A DNA stretch of 64,000 bases from Hedera helix (GCA_947179155.2 OX359264.1:6463501-6527500), one strand, 5' to 3'. Shown: positions 36,002-48,450, counted from the stretch's first letter. The notes: generated by a model from the sequence alone, not told the origin. Program-made: numbers and translations.

Positions 36002-36005
<4 letters not shown>

Positions 36006-36034
<29 letters not shown>
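36006..36034. repeat. (TA)n microsatellite
   Basis: A pure AT dinucleotide run of about 29 bp inside the solo LTR. Confidence 0.95.
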
Positions 36035-36037
<3 letters not shown>

Positions 36038-37189
36038 TGTATATATATGAATGCTTATATAATGATATAAGACATAAAAATAAAGCCAAGTTGGTGAAAA
36101 TTATTGCTATTCCTGAATTTTAAGAGGGCCCAATATGGAAATGTTGAGTGTTGCTTCATATTGCTTATTTTTCAGTCCAAAAGTTACTTACAAGCAACCT
36201 TAATGGAAGTGATTCACTTTAGTCATTCCAAGTTGTCATTCCATGTAATAGTAAACATATTTAGGACCATTAATTGACTAGTGTTGGTTGATTAAGAGCT
36301 TAATTGGGAGGGTCCTAGACTTCTATAAATAAGGAGGAGTAAGAACTTATATAGGTTATTGATTCATTTGTTAATTCTTTAAGTATTGTAGAGAAAGGTT
36401 TCTAGTGAGAAGGGAGAGCACATTTGAGAGTTCATCTATGTTCTTCAAAGTGTTAGTTTATATTTGTAAGATGAATGTTAAGTCATCAAGGAGGATAGCC
36501 ATATTCGGGTAGATTAAGAAGATTAAGGAAGAGATCCAACCATTTTCAAGAAGAAAATTTTCTTTTAAAGGTTGAAAAGTTTTCTTAACCTAGATCTTGT
36601 TCAATGTTGAACCATAAATGTTATAAATGATGTATGATATGTATATGATGTATGTAGAGTCATAAAACATGATAGTCTAGCAACTAATGCTTGTAGCATC
36701 ATGATTGAACCAATCGAACCAAGGATTTATGGAACTAATTTTTATTCTGTCCTTGTGAGCAATTTTTAACTTAGATCCGTTTAGAATTTGGAGTTGTGAT
36801 ATGAAGAGAAGTTGTAGAGGGGGAAATTATGATGAGAATGAACTTAAGAATTGCCCCAAAATGTTTAAAAATGAAAAAGTTATGGCTATCGGAGCGATGG
36901 AGGGTCGTGCAGCCAAAAATTTGATTTTCTAAAAAAAGGGTCGAGCGCACTTGCGCTCGTGGTAGGCGCAGCTGCGCTCGAGCCCACTGCCTAACAGTTT
37001 TTTTAAGGTTTGGGTTGTGTTTTCGTTGGAAATTTAAGTTGAAATAAGTGTAAAATAAATGTATTTGTATAATAAACTAATATATGGAGTTTATTAGTAA
37101 CTAATTGGTAGTTAAATGTTTAAAATAAAGACTAAGGTTAACACAATTAAAAAGTTAACTATTGGTATTGTTTGAAATAAAATATTATT

Positions 37190-37720
37190 AGGTGGTGAAT
37201 AATAATAATATGTGATTAAAAGGTTGTGAAATGATTAATAACATTTGTAAATGATTTAGTTATTATTACATGGTTAATAATATTAGTAAGAGATTAAAAT
37301 ATTATTAAATGAGTAATAATATTAATAAGTCAATAAAATATTATTAAATAGGTAATAATATTAGTAAATGAATAAAATATTATTAAATGATTAATAATAT
37401 TAATAAGAAATTAAAATATTATTAAATGGTTAATAATATTAGTAATAGATTAAAATATTATTAAATGGTTAATAATATTAATAAGTGATTAAAATATTAT
37501 TAAATGGTTAATAATATTAAAAAGTGATTAAAATATTACTAAATCATTAATAATATTAGTAAGAGATTAAAATATTATTAAATGGTTAATAATATTAATA
37601 AGTGATTAAAATATTATTAAATGATTAATAATATTAATAAGGGATAAAAATATTATTAAATAGTTAATAATATTAATAAGTGATTAAAATATTATTAAAT
37701 GACTAATAATATTTGAATGT
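37190..37720. repeat. ~38 bp AT-rich tandem array inside the solo LTR
   Basis: About thirteen units of the form GATTAAAATATTATTAAATG followed by GTTAATAATATTAATAAGT. The units consist almost wholly of A and T. Confidence 0.85.
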
Positions 37721-38871
37721 AATTGTATATTATCAAAGGTAGGTAATATTTTGAGATATTTGGTAAATTATTAAATGTCCAAATCATTAAGTTATGTAAA
37801 AGAAGAAAGTTTAATTGAATTAAATCAATATAAATAGTCCATTTGTGACTAATTTAGATAACTTATTAAAAGTGAGTCGTACGAAGAACTTGTAGTGAAG
37901 GCGTAAGTTCGTTAAGCGTACCTGACGTGTTCGAACTATATTTTGGACTAGGGTTTTTGTCCGAAACTTAAGGGTTCATTTGTCGAACATCTTAAAAGTT
38001 AATAATTTGAAGTTAGAGTCTCATATAAAGACTAAGTAATAGTCATTGTAACTAATGATGATGTCAATGTCATATATAAATTATAGGTTAAACGAAAGAC
38101 GCAAAATAACCGTAAATGGTAGAAGCAAGCTAGACAAGTTTTTCAGAACTTGCTCCTATGTGCATTTCTATGTAACCATATGTTATTAGATTATTGATAC
38201 GAGAATATATTGATGATATTTGTGTTATGTGAAACGCGTGAAGTATGATTATATGCGAAGTATGTACAGAATAAGAAGCATGACTTGATATATGCTAGAT
38301 GTACATTATATGCGTGCATAAGAAGTATGAAGCATTCATAAAATGAAAAGTATGAAATGCATGATGTAGGAATAAAATGCAGAATATGTATAACATGTGA
38401 AGCATGTAATGTGTTATGTGTAGCTGTTAGACTTGTTGAGCCGTTGTGCTCACTCTTGCTATAAAACTAATGTTTTCAGATAGTGTAAGTTATTCAAAGT
38501 TTTCGATAAAGATCAAGGAACAGAAAAACATATTACTTTTACTGAAGGTCTAAACGAATATTGTAGATATCAGTCCGAATTGGACAGGAAAAATGTTTGT
38601 GTAGAATAAAGAATTGGTTGTTATGTAATATGAGTGTTAAATACTCAAATTGATTGTAATAAAATGTCATATCATGTATGATATTGAGACATATTAGGAA
38701 TTTATAAAGATTGCGATTTTGGAATAGAAAGAGATGTTGTAAAAGTATAAATAAATGATTATATATCAATGTTAATATTGTTATAAGTTATAATTGATAA
38801 GGAAAAGGTTGTACTCGTGTTGAACCGGATCCGAGGTTCGAGAGACCCGGATTTGGGGTCGTCACACCTTC

Positions 38872-40290
38872 CATTTTCAATTCATCTCGCCAAGTTGTTC
38901 CTACTTCAATTTCTGACAATACACTTGAAACTCCCTTTGTTTCTTCATCACATGTAACGCAATTACCATCTCCTACCTTTCACACAGCTATACTAACAAC
39001 ATAGCAGCCCCCTAACCCCATTTTCTCATACCAAATATTGGACGCAAACAACGAGCCTAAAGTGTTCAATAAAAGGCCTGAAAGAATCACTTCTACAGAT
39101 TTTGGATGTGAGAAGTCTTTCACTGATCTTTTTCATCCATCTGAACCTGTTGAACTTACAGAGGCTTCTGTTAATAATGTTCAAATCAAAGTTGATCCTA
39201 TTTAGGACATGGATTCTGGTATTGATGGTGGGTTGATTGAGATTTGTGACCTAAACAGAGAAACTAAGGAAAATATGCATGTGCTTTCAGTGTCCAGTGG
39301 CTTACCTACAATAAACCATGCTAATGTTTTACTTGAAGATTTTAAAGACCATAGAACAGTTAAATATGATTTTCCCCCAATTCTAGGCCTTGTTGATAAA
39401 ATTAGACCTTTGGAAGGTGAAATTAAAGGGTTGGTTATTGGGGGGAGTCCTTTCAGCCTTTATTCAAGTAAGCCAAGTGGAATTGACTGCACTTCAGCAG
39501 ATGTGAAAGATACAAAAGATGCTTACAACCTCAAACAGGGTAGTGAAGACGGTATGTTTAGAACTAACGGGCCTGATGAAGGAGTAGCTGATACTTTTAA
39601 ATTCAAGGTCACAGGTGGTAAAACTCTTGAATCCAATGACTTGAAAGCCCCTCGAAGTTCATCCAGGGGTGATGCAGATAATATTCAAGTAGAAGAGTTT
39701 ATTAAAGATGGAAATGAAAGCAGCGAGGGGTTTATGATAAATGAATCTTCAGTAAATGCAGATACTAAATTTGCATATAAAGGCAGTCATCAAACTACCG
39801 AATTATTTAGGGGAGATGATAGAGGTGAACATGGAAAGGCTACAATTGAACTCTTTAATGAAGTTTGGGAAGGAAAAAGCGTAGAAGGAGCAACTGCAGA
39901 GGAAAATTGTGCTACAAGCACGATAACAAAGCTTGAACCTGGATGTGAGTTGTCGGATTCCATTTATCTAGCTCTTATCCCAGATACAACTATAATAGAC
40001 ATCAATGCAAATGTCTCAAGTAACATGATACCAATGCATCCCAGTTCCAAAAACTTACTAGATAATTCTCAGTGAGGCGGGATAAAACCTGAAATGAACA
40101 GTGAGACTGAGGTAGTGGCAAACTGTTTTGGCGCAGGCATTCTGGGTTCTAAACTAAGCCATAACAGTGATTTTGAAGAATCAGAGGAAAATTTTCAAAA
40201 GCCTATTATGAAAGTGTCAGGGCCTTTCCCTATACATTTTGAAATATTCGGTGGAAGTTCATCTGATGTTAAAGATGGCCACAATAGGGA
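38872..40290 (+). pseudogene. Unrecognised open segment upstream of the PAP domain, copy 2
   Basis: Homologous to 23500-24900. It is better preserved: 39209-40075 is open for 288 codons and 40094 onward continues into the PAP domain. Stops remain at about 39001, 39204 and 40074. It contains the same landmarks (VDKIRPLEGEIKGLV, KAPRSSSRGDADNIQVEEF, HNSDFEESEENF). It is acidic and low in hydrophobics, with no recognised domain. Confidence 0.5.
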
Positions 40291-41149
40291 TGAAGTTACT
40301 AAGCTTCAGCCAGTTACGAATGCTCATGTTCCAATAATGAAATTTAAGTTTCAGGGAATATCAATTGACCTCCTTCATGCCAATATATCTTTTTTGGTTG
40401 TTTTAAAGGATCTAGACATCTCACATGGTTATGTGCTGTACAATGTTGATGAGGAAATTGTGCGAAGTTTTAATGGATGTCGGGTTGTAGATCAAATTCT
40501 TAAGCTCGTTCCAAATATTGAGCACTTCTGCACAATTCTCAGATGTTTGAAATTTTGGGCGTAAAGACGAGGTGTTTATTCAAATGTTACTGGTTTTGTG
40601 GTGGGGTAAATTGGGCTCTGTTAGTTGCTCAGGTTTGCCAGCTTTATCCCAATGTAATCCCTAGTGCGTTGGTTTCTCATTTTATCAAAGTCTATATACA
40701 ATGGCGTTGGCCAACCCCTGTGATGTTATGCCGAATCGAAGATAATGAACTTGGGTTTCCTATTTGGAATCTTCGCAAGTACCTTTGGGACCGCACACAT
40801 CATATGGAAATCATTACGCCTGCATACCCTTATATGAACTCTAGTTACAATGTCTCAACTAGTGCACTTTGGATTATGAGGGATCAATTTCAATTTAGTA
40901 AACAGAACTATGAGGAGATTGAGTTGAACAAAGCACAATGGGGTACTCTATTTGAGTCCCTTCTCTTCTTCGAGGCATATAAAAACTTCCTCCAGGTTGA
41001 TACTGTTGCAGCAGATGATAATGATCTGTTATCTTGGAAAAGTTGGGGGGAATCCCGGTTTGGAAAACTTACATTAAAGATAGAAAGAGACACGTATGGG
41101 ATGTTGCAGTGCCATCCTTATCCGAATGAATATGTGAACACTTCCAAAC
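40290..41149 (+). pseudogene. Captured nuclear poly(A) polymerase fragment, copy 2
   Basis: Opens with TKLQPVTNAHVPIMKFKF, then follows plant PAP through FCGGVNWALLVAQVCQLYPN, WRWPTPVMLCRIEDNELGFP, PYMNSSYNVSTSALWIM, EELNKAQWGTLFESLLFFEA-type sequence, LTLKIERDTYGMLQCHPYPN and EYVNTSK. There it stops at 41149. Only one stop/frameshift (near 40562) breaks this stretch, fewer than in copy 1. The N-terminal catalytic domain is absent, so it could not polymerise. The 3' part present in copy 1 is replaced by an inverted LTR end. Confidence 0.85.
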
Positions 41150-41181
41150 GCAGTCGTTTTGTATTTTTATTCTACGTTACA
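41142..41181 (-). repeat. Inverted copy of the first 40 bp of the LTR at the right end
   Basis: The reverse complement of this stretch is TGTAACGTAGAATAAAAATA followed by CAAAACGACTGCGTTTGGAA. It matches the second LTR (33945-33984) at all but about four positions. The join to PAP sequence shares the 8 bp TTCCAAAC (41142-41149), which both sources contain. It replaces a normal 3' LTR end. Confidence 0.8.
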
Positions 41182-41186
41182 TCAGT

Positions 41187-42880
41187 ACTATTCCCATGTG
41201 TTATACCCTGTTGTGGGATAGTATACTTTTGCAACAAAAAATATTTTGCACTAAAAAAAAGGGGAAAAAAGAAAAAATATACCTCGGTATTACAATTTAC
41301 AACCGTTGCTTTAACTGATTTTACTCGACTGTTTCATGCAACAAGAAGCCTTATCTAAAAAGAAGAATTGTGCAGATTTTTTTAAGACAGGTGATAATAT
41401 TAGAATAATATTATATTTTCAAGATAATAAGTGTTGGTAAAAGTAAAAAATATTGTTGAAACAAATGTTAAAATGTTTCTAAATGCATACTATTTGTTCT
41501 GATAGCATAAAAATTGCTCCGACATTACTAACAACCTTTTCTAAAACTAAAAACTAGTTATAAATTATACTCTCTCATTTCTATTATATAGGTCGTTTTA
41601 TAAGTTTTTTTTTTATTTCTAAAATATAATTCATTTTATACATATTTAGGAGAAAAAATCTAATTATTTCCTACTTTATCGTTAAAGATAGAGTAATTGA
41701 GAGAGAGAGAGAAGATGAGTAATTAATTAGTGCATGAGTAATAATGAAATTTCAAACCAACATTAATTACTTAATATTAATATTAATGAAATTTTTTAAT
41801 ATGTATGATTATATCTTAAACAGCCTATATAATATAAAGGAGGGAGTAGTCTTTATGATTTTTGACGCAAGTATTTTGAATAAGGAATATGCAGAGCCAT
41901 AGTACAATAGCAGCAGCTAATGTAATCAGTCCTCCTCAGTCCTTACTAATATTGAAACATTACTTTAGCCGAAATTGTTCCTTCAAATTTCCAGCATTTG
42001 CATTTCTTTGCTCCGTCAAGAGCCAAATGTTGGTTTATTTGTAAGAATATTAATTAGTCAGTGAAGTTTAAATTTTAGGTAGGATCAAGTAATTAGTACT
42101 TGGTTATATGGTGACTAAGAAATAATGCATGCATCTAGGAGATAAATTACAGGAGATAAGAAAAAAATATTAAGGATGATTTCCATTTGCAACTCTTTTT
42201 CCTTAATATCGATCGATGTTTTAATGACTACCACCACCCTTTCCAATAACAATCAATCTACTACCAAATTTCGGGACTAAAACCGACTTAGTTCTATTGT
42301 GGTAATAGACACTAGACAACAAAAATATGAAATGAAATACTTACTCCGCCTTATAAAAAAAGACCTAAACATATTTTTCACGTAAATTAAAAAATTTAAA
42401 ATAGAATAGAGTTGAAGTATCAAATAATTAGGTTCCATTCTTACTAGTGGTGGGGAATTTCGTTTTCTTTTTATATTAATGGACCTTACTTTAATACTTT
42501 TGAGAACAAAATAGTCGATCTTTGTATAAGATTTTAGTACTGTGGTTGACTAAGCAATCTTTTATGGAATAAATTTTTTTTGAACTTGAGTATTTTTTTA
42601 TGGGACGGAGGAGGAAGTAGAATTGAGAATGATCGATTCCACAATTTTTTAGCAAACAATTGTACAGTGATGTAGTTAAATACAGAAACTACCTTCCCAA
42701 TAATAATTTAAACAAAAATAAAAAAGCTGAAATTAATTAAACATGCTTGTACAACAAAAGGGAACAAGGGATTGACTTATACAATATATCGTTCCAAAAA
42801 AGAAATAAAAAGGCTGAAGTGAAACATGCATGCGCAACAAACGCAGCAAGAGATTTGATGTAATCAACATTAATTCCAAA
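41187..42880. repeat. Segmental duplication, copy A, right part
   Basis: Aligns with 61321-63505 (GTTGTGGGATAGT, AACAAGAAGCCTTATC, GCCGAAATTGTT, CCGCCTTATAAAAAAAGACC). It lacks the hAT-MITE present in copy B at 61960-62426. AT-rich; no gene recognised. Confidence 0.85.
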
Positions 42881-45800
42881 AGTTAGAGCACTCCTTCAAC
42901 ATATTGGGACAGAAATAAGTGGTTGTGCCCTCTGCAGCGTAATTCCAACAGCTTGGTTCATGTCCAGTTCTTCAGGTTTAATTCCATTGGGAAGTTTCCA
43001 CTCAAAATGATAAACAAGAGAAGCTATCATCAATCAAGCTCACTACCCTGTATGCTAGAGGAATTCTGGGGCAAATCCAACTGACCCGACTCAAACGGAA
43101 CAAACACAAAATGTTGTCCCTTAAAATCCAATTCATTATTCAAAAACCTCTCGGGCACAAAACTTGTAGGTTTATACAATCTCGATTATGTCTACATCAA
43201 ATGAGGTTGACATTTTTGTTCATCAAGTTAATCAGGAATTGATCCGATATTTTTGGACTAAAATTATTTCAAGGAGGAATAAAAGTGGAGCTGGACCTAA
43301 AGTAATTAACATAATTTAAGCATTGCTGGACCAACTAAACAGCAGTCCATCAAGCCTTGGTAAAACAGCCCACAAGCAAGTACAACGCTGCAGTTTAGCA
43401 CTTGAATAACAGCCCGAATTGAAGGCCCACATCTGCAGGTTATTTTGGGCAGATTACAAAGCCAGCTTGTGGAAGGATTGTATGCTTGTTCACGGCAGAT
43501 AAGTTCCTGATCATAACAGATTTTGTCAAGCTTCCATACAAGGCAATATGATTCCGATTAGTCTACGTGGCAGGGGGATCTCTTGATTTGCGGCAGATCC
43601 AAATCCAAGCAGACTCAATCACATGGCTAAGTAATTCTAGTAACATGTGCAGTAAGGAAACAAGGATCAGCACTTGTTAAGGCGTCACACGGCAATTAAT
43701 TAAAGAGGCCAGCAAGGATTTCAATTGAATTAGGAAACTAATTAATTTTTTTCCAGGTTTTATTTTTCTCTTAATTTGATATGTAATTAGTTTCCTTATG
43801 GAATTAGGAGTTTTTATTAGTTAATTGTAATTAGTATTAAGGATTCTAGATGCTTCTTTTTAATAGTATAAATGGGGGACCAACCAAGGGGTTTATGAAT
43901 TCAAGTTTCAATATTTAATAAAATTGTGAGAGCGTTTTTTCTTTTGGTTGCAGAGTATTTTCTATTTTGGTTCTTTACTAACAGAGTAATATGTTGCGTT
44001 CATTCTTGACATATCAATCATCAATTTATAAGTGCTCGTGATGTCTTTTATTGCGTTAATGGGTCAAGATGTCGTTGGTGTTTCATCTTTCAACTAGTGC
44101 CTTGTTGGTGTTCTATCTTTCAACTAGTGCTAGAACAATCCGGGCGACACAAGCGTGCCAGGGAGTCTATCATAAGTTTCTCCCAATAATTGGCATCCCT
44201 AGCTATTGCCCATGCGTTCACCAAAACTTGGGTGTTCTTAGGTATCACATAATTGTTTAGTTTTACGTCCTTTTCAGTCTTATAGGGAAAGAGGAATGGC
44301 ATGGCAAGGTGCAGCCGCACTGTTTCTTTAATTATAGCCTGTAAGTATGGTAGTCGAATGATCTCAGCTTCTCTTATTCTTCCATTTGATTTTACTGTTT
44401 TTGAAATTTCTTTGCGTAGCTTGATCATAACGTTGGTGGAGTACTAATTCAGTCATTGCCCGCTCAATCGTGTAGCTACTGGTTACGGATTCCCGAGCTA
44501 GGAATAATTCCTTAAATAGAAAAAATATTTGTCTAGTAAACTATCAATAATCCCATGATTTGGGAATAATGTCTAGCTCAAATGGTATCAAACTCTTCTT
44601 TTTATAAATAAACACTCACTCTGTTCAAAAACTAAAGATATAAATTAAAAACATGTCTTTTCAGATGTCTCTAGCTAACAATTGCTAGAAATGCAATACT
44701 CTAACGTTGGATCTAGATTATTTGAAATTGTCATACTTTTTGATTATATGTAAGTTTATAACTTTTTGTTATATTTGTTAATAGTAAATATTGCATCTGC
44801 GTTAACCCACAAAAGGGGCACTTGATAAAAATATAGTTTTTGCTATAATAAATGCAGGAAAAAACTATAAACTTACACATAATAGTGCGACAACTTCAGA
44901 AAATTCAAATCCGCTGACATCGTAGTACTCAAGTTTCATAAAATATAAATAATGATATGTTAAGAATTTTATGGAACTTTATAATCTAAAATTAAATATA
45001 TATATATATATATATATAATTTTGGAACGTACAGATCAATAGAGTAACAATATTAGACCTTGTTGACTAGTGAGAGAGATGCAATCATACAACTAGTAGA
45101 ACTTGGACATGTTTCAAGCTAAAGTCGGACTCATTTTCTTGGCTGAAGTCTAGGAAGGAATCCAAGAGATCCCCATGTCTTGGCAAATTAGACTCTCTAT
45201 AGATGCTGCCGTAAATGCTGCTTAACACAGTTATAAAAAACTTTCTCAAGATAACCACAATCTTTGAGGATCCATAGCTTTAAGCCATTAAGCCAAGGAA
45301 AATAATCAACAACATCAAATTTAACAGGAATTTCAATAAGGGCTGCAACTGGTTTCTTAAATCCTCTAGCATCTTGAGACTTAAATTCATCAACGTTAAC
45401 TGAAAAACATGTGTTTGATATTTGATTTATAGTCGGAGTGAAGGTCAACTTGCTAATACCTACAGCTTCATTTCCTCCCAATTTGCTAAGTTGTTTAACA
45501 TGTTCAACAATGTCTTGCCTGACTTTATAGCGAAGCTCACGTAACGTGTCTAGCTTTTGCATGTTTGTCAAGAAAGTATTAAGAACTCGTCGATTGGATG
45601 TGGTGCCATTGGTCTCTCGTGGGCAGCCATACCACCGCGCGGGTCAGGTGGTCTAGTCAGTGACGGCGTCAGGGATTATTCTGCTGGAAAAAGCGTTGTG
45701 GTGTTTTTGTAGGACCTCTTTCGCCATCTCGGCGGATCGGTTAAGCCACAATTGTAGTGAGGCTTCTTGCCGGATGGTCATGAGAGGGCCGTATAGCTAG

Positions 45801-45950
45801 CATGGCTAATGACTTGTGGGGATTCGGACCGATATCGAAGATATCCAAATATAGGAAGGCCACCTGTGGAAGGTTTTTTTTTTTTTTACGAAATATTAAT
45901 GCAAATAAATGGATAATAAGCAAGAACAACAAAGAAAGAAAACTAAGAAA
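42880..45950 (-). pseudogene. CYP76-type cytochrome P450 pseudogene 1
   Basis: Minus strand, parallel to the intact gene at 55555-57166. Exon 1 remains lie at about 45950-45090 (NLPQVAFLYLDIFDIGPNPH, QKLDTLRELRYKVRQDIVEH, PTINQISNTCFSVNV). Exon 2 remains lie at 44512-44174 (GRIREAEIIRLPYLQAIIKE, ETVRLHLAMPF, NTQVLVNAWAIARDA) and 43173-42880 (C-terminal part around the heme region). Exon 2 is split by a ~1 kb insertion, and exon 1 has frameshifts around 45590-45740. The heme-ligand loop is degraded (GGGCAAATCCAACTGACC on the plus strand). Dead duplicate. Confidence 0.85.
43174..44173 (+). mobile_element. ~1 kb LTR-like insertion in P450 pseudogene 1
   Basis: It separates the exon 2 pieces exactly where the intact gene reads GTAGGATTCTCCCAATAATC. 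The flanks AGGTTT and AAGTTT could be an imperfect TSD. A TATA box (TATAAATGGGG, 43866-43876) and a following AATAAA-rich stretch give it the look of a solo LTR in plus orientation. I cannot define TG/CA ends, so the borders are approximate. Confidence 0.5.
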
Positions 45951-46833
45951 CTCGGAAAAGAGAGTATGGATATTGATAGCTAGCTATTCTTATATGATCA
46001 CCATCTCTAGTCCTTAGACGTATCCATTTTAATGTTTGTATAATTACAGTGTACGTTATAGAAACTGTGGGCAAAAATCAATTATTAGTTTAATATTAAT
46101 GTTGAAAAATTATTTTAGATAATAAATAATTTAGTAATTAAAATTGTTTATTAAGGATAATCAAATAATTGTGTGTTAGATATTTTACACTCAATGACTT
46201 CTTGAAACACAAACAATTGGTACAATGAAAACAATTATACTAATATAATTTCAATAATACAGGACTGAAAATTGTGCGTCTGACAACGGACTAATTCTAC
46301 TTCTAAGATATAAACTTTGAAAAGAGTTGTTATATTGATTTGTTGATGAAGAGTTTGTGTCCATTTTGACTCTGATATGGCTCCTTTATAATTTTCTTTC
46401 CCTTGATAACCGACGTAAGTTCCATGCCTATGATCCTTTATTTTTCCAAAGGGAATAAAGAATTTAACTGCTTCAATTTTTATCTATCATGTGTCTCCGT
46501 TGAATTGGTTTTATAACAAGGTTCATGATATCCTTAATAAATAATCATATGCTTTTAACAAATTAAGGACATTTTAGTCTTATTTTTTAAAATTATTTCA
46601 TCAATAATTTAATAAAATATACGTACTCAACACATGTCACCTTTATTTAATATGATAAATGTATTAATTTATCGTATTAAATAAATCCGCATTTATTTTG
46701 ATAAATTTTGTAACAAGACTATTTTTGAACTATGTTTTTCATCATAATTTCACTACACTACATTCTTAATATTTGTAAATTTTCTAAACAAGATTATTTT
46801 TGTGGTATGCGGGACGAGAAACTAAGTTCCTTC

Positions 46834-46843
46834 TCTATAAATA
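46834..46843 (+). promoter_or_regulatory. TATA box of P450 pseudogene 2
   Basis: CTATAAATAC lies about 45 bp upstream of the start codon at 46881. The spacing and sequence are like the TATA box of the intact P450. Confidence 0.5.
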
Positions 46844-46880
46844 CGAGAAGGAACCAAAGCCTTAAACAAACCAAATATAC

Positions 46881-48450
46881 ATGGAGATGTTTGAGTTTTC
46901 TTTCTTGCTCCTTTTGTGGTTTTGCTTATTATCCAACATTGCCTCCCATTATTTCGTAAAAGAAACCTTCCACCAGGTTCGCTTGGCCTCCCATATATTT
47001 GGAAATCTCTTCGATAGCGGTCTGAATGACGAGTCATTAGCCAAGCTAGCTACAAAATACGGTCCCCTCACGACCATCCGGTAAGGCAGTGTGACTACGA
47101 CTACTATCAGATCCCAAAGGCCTCCCTTTTATTGTCGATCTCTTTGACACAGTATCACTCCTATCGTGGCTTCTTCAGCCAATATGGCTAGACAAGTCCT
47201 TCAAAAACAGGACGAGGCTTTTTCTGGCAGAATAATGCCCGACGCCATCACTAAACTAGAGCACCCTTCCCATGCAGTGGCATGGCTCCCTACGGGAGAC
47301 GAATGGGCGGTTAACTCGACCAGTTTTATGCACTTTTTTGACGAACACGCAGAAGTTGGAGTTTTTACATGAGCTTGGGCACAATGTGGTTCAAGAAATG
47401 GTTCAATATGTTAAGGAAATTAGCAAATATATATGGACAACATGTGAAAATTAATAATTTGGCATTTACAACGGCTATGCCTCAAATGTCGAATACGTAT
47501 TTTTCTGTGAATGTTGATGAATGTGAGGGCAAAGATGGAAAAGGATCCTCAAAGGTTAAGGTGGAAGGCTAAGGTTGCTTATGGTTGTCTTGATGAGCTG
47601 TAGCCAAGAAAACGACTCTGATTTCAACTTAAAACATATTCAAGTTCTAGTGGTGGTAAGATCTTTTTCTTTTCTCTCATAATATAATAAGGTTAATTAG
47701 TGCAGTATGGACAGTCGTGTTTTTCTATTCATTTGGTGAAAATACTATATTGACCTTAATGAATTATAACAACAAAAAAACAAAATACTATACATGAACG
47801 CATTCTCTCACTTCCCGTTTTCTTGATAATGTGATTTACACTTGTTCTTTGCTGGAACTGAAACTAGCAGTATAACAACTGAGTGGGCAATGACTGAATT
47901 AATACGCCACCAGAACATAATGGCTAAGCTATGCGAGGAAATTTCTGAGACAATGAAGGCAAAAGGAAGGATTGAAGAAGCTGAGATCCTTCGACTACCC
48001 TACTTGCAGGCCGTGGTGAAATAAACAATGCGGCTGCACCTAGCTGTGCCTTTTCTCGTGCCCCATAAGACTGAGAAAGACGTAAACTTAAAGGGTTACA
48101 TTATACCTAAGAATACTCCAGTGTTGGTGAACGCATGGGCAATTGCTCGAGATGCTGATTTTTGGGACAACCCTACATGTTTTATGCCCGAGACGTTTTT
48201 GAATTGTGAATTGGACTTCAAGGGACAATTGCATTTCTTCCGTTTGGTTCAGGTAGTCGGATGTACCCCGGAATTCCTCTAGCACATAGGGTGGCGAGCT
48301 TGATGATAGCGTCTCTTGTTTATCATTTTGAGTGAAACTTCCTTGTGGAATGAAACCTGAAGATTTGGATATGAGTGAAAGTTTTGCACTTACTACAGAG
48401 GGCAAAACAGCTTGTTGCTGTCCCGAAGACCTTGAACTAGGATTGCCTTC
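46881..48450 (+). pseudogene. CYP76-type cytochrome P450 pseudogene 2
   Basis: Plus strand. Exon 1 starts MEMFEFSFLLLLW and keeps FGNLFDSGLNDESLAKLATK, KYGPLTTIR, MARQVLQKQDEAFSGRIMPD, AITKLEHPSHAVAWLPTGDE and NVVQEMVQYVKEISK, with frame breaks near 47080, 47330 and 47450. Exon 2 keeps FFAGTETSSITTEWAMTELI, GRIEEAEILRLPYLQAVVK, then a stop in place of the ExxR glutamate (48022-48024), MRLHLAVPFLVPHKTEKDV and VLVNAWAIARDADFW. The PERF and heme loops are damaged (frameshifts at 48180-48280). Non-functional. Its similarity to the gene at 55.5 kb marks a tandem CYP76 cluster. Confidence 0.88.

Larger units (their letters stand above)
34552..38866 (+). mobile_element. Solo LTR (4.3 kb), Tekay-like, inside PAP-element body 2
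   Basis: TGTAATATCCCAG...GGGGTCGTCACA is flanked by a perfect TSD, CCTTC (34547-34551 and 38867-38871). Removing it restores the alignment with copy 1 (ACTACACCTTC|CATTTTC). The ends resemble those of the 3 kb family (TGTAAGACCCC / GGCGTCACA), so it is a related but distinct lineage in plus orientation. A TATA box (TATAAATAA, 36324-36332) lies 1.8 kb in. No coding sequence, primer site or inner LTR junction is seen, so a solo LTR from intra-element recombination is the best reading. Confidence 0.82.
22881..41181 (+). mobile_element. Composite LTR retrotransposon carrying two captured poly(A) polymerase cDNAs
   Basis: The left boundary is LTR start TGTAACGTAG after TCAGG (22876-22880). The right boundary is CTACGTTACA before TCAGT (41182-41186), a 5 bp TSD with one mismatch. 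The empty site, ATTCAGG|ACTATTCACATG, is preserved at 61314-61332 in the paralogous segment. Contents in order: LTR (22881-23164), body 1 with PAP sequence, polypurine tract, LTR (33945-34216), body 2 with PAP sequence truncated mid-gene, and a 40 bp inverted LTR start. Removing two later insertions leaves about 6.5 kb. There is no gag, RT or integrase, so it depended on proteins supplied in trans. Confidence 0.8.

Noticed and set aside
22881..41181. DNA transposon with ~40 bp terminal inverted repeats
   Set aside because: The same TGTAACG sequence occurs internally in direct orientation after a polypurine tract, with a TATA box downstream. That fits LTRs, with an aberrant inverted right end, better than a TIR element.
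44566..44640. Another SINE (TCTAGCTCAAATGGTATCAA resembles an A box)
   Set aside because: No B box, tail or TSD could be found.
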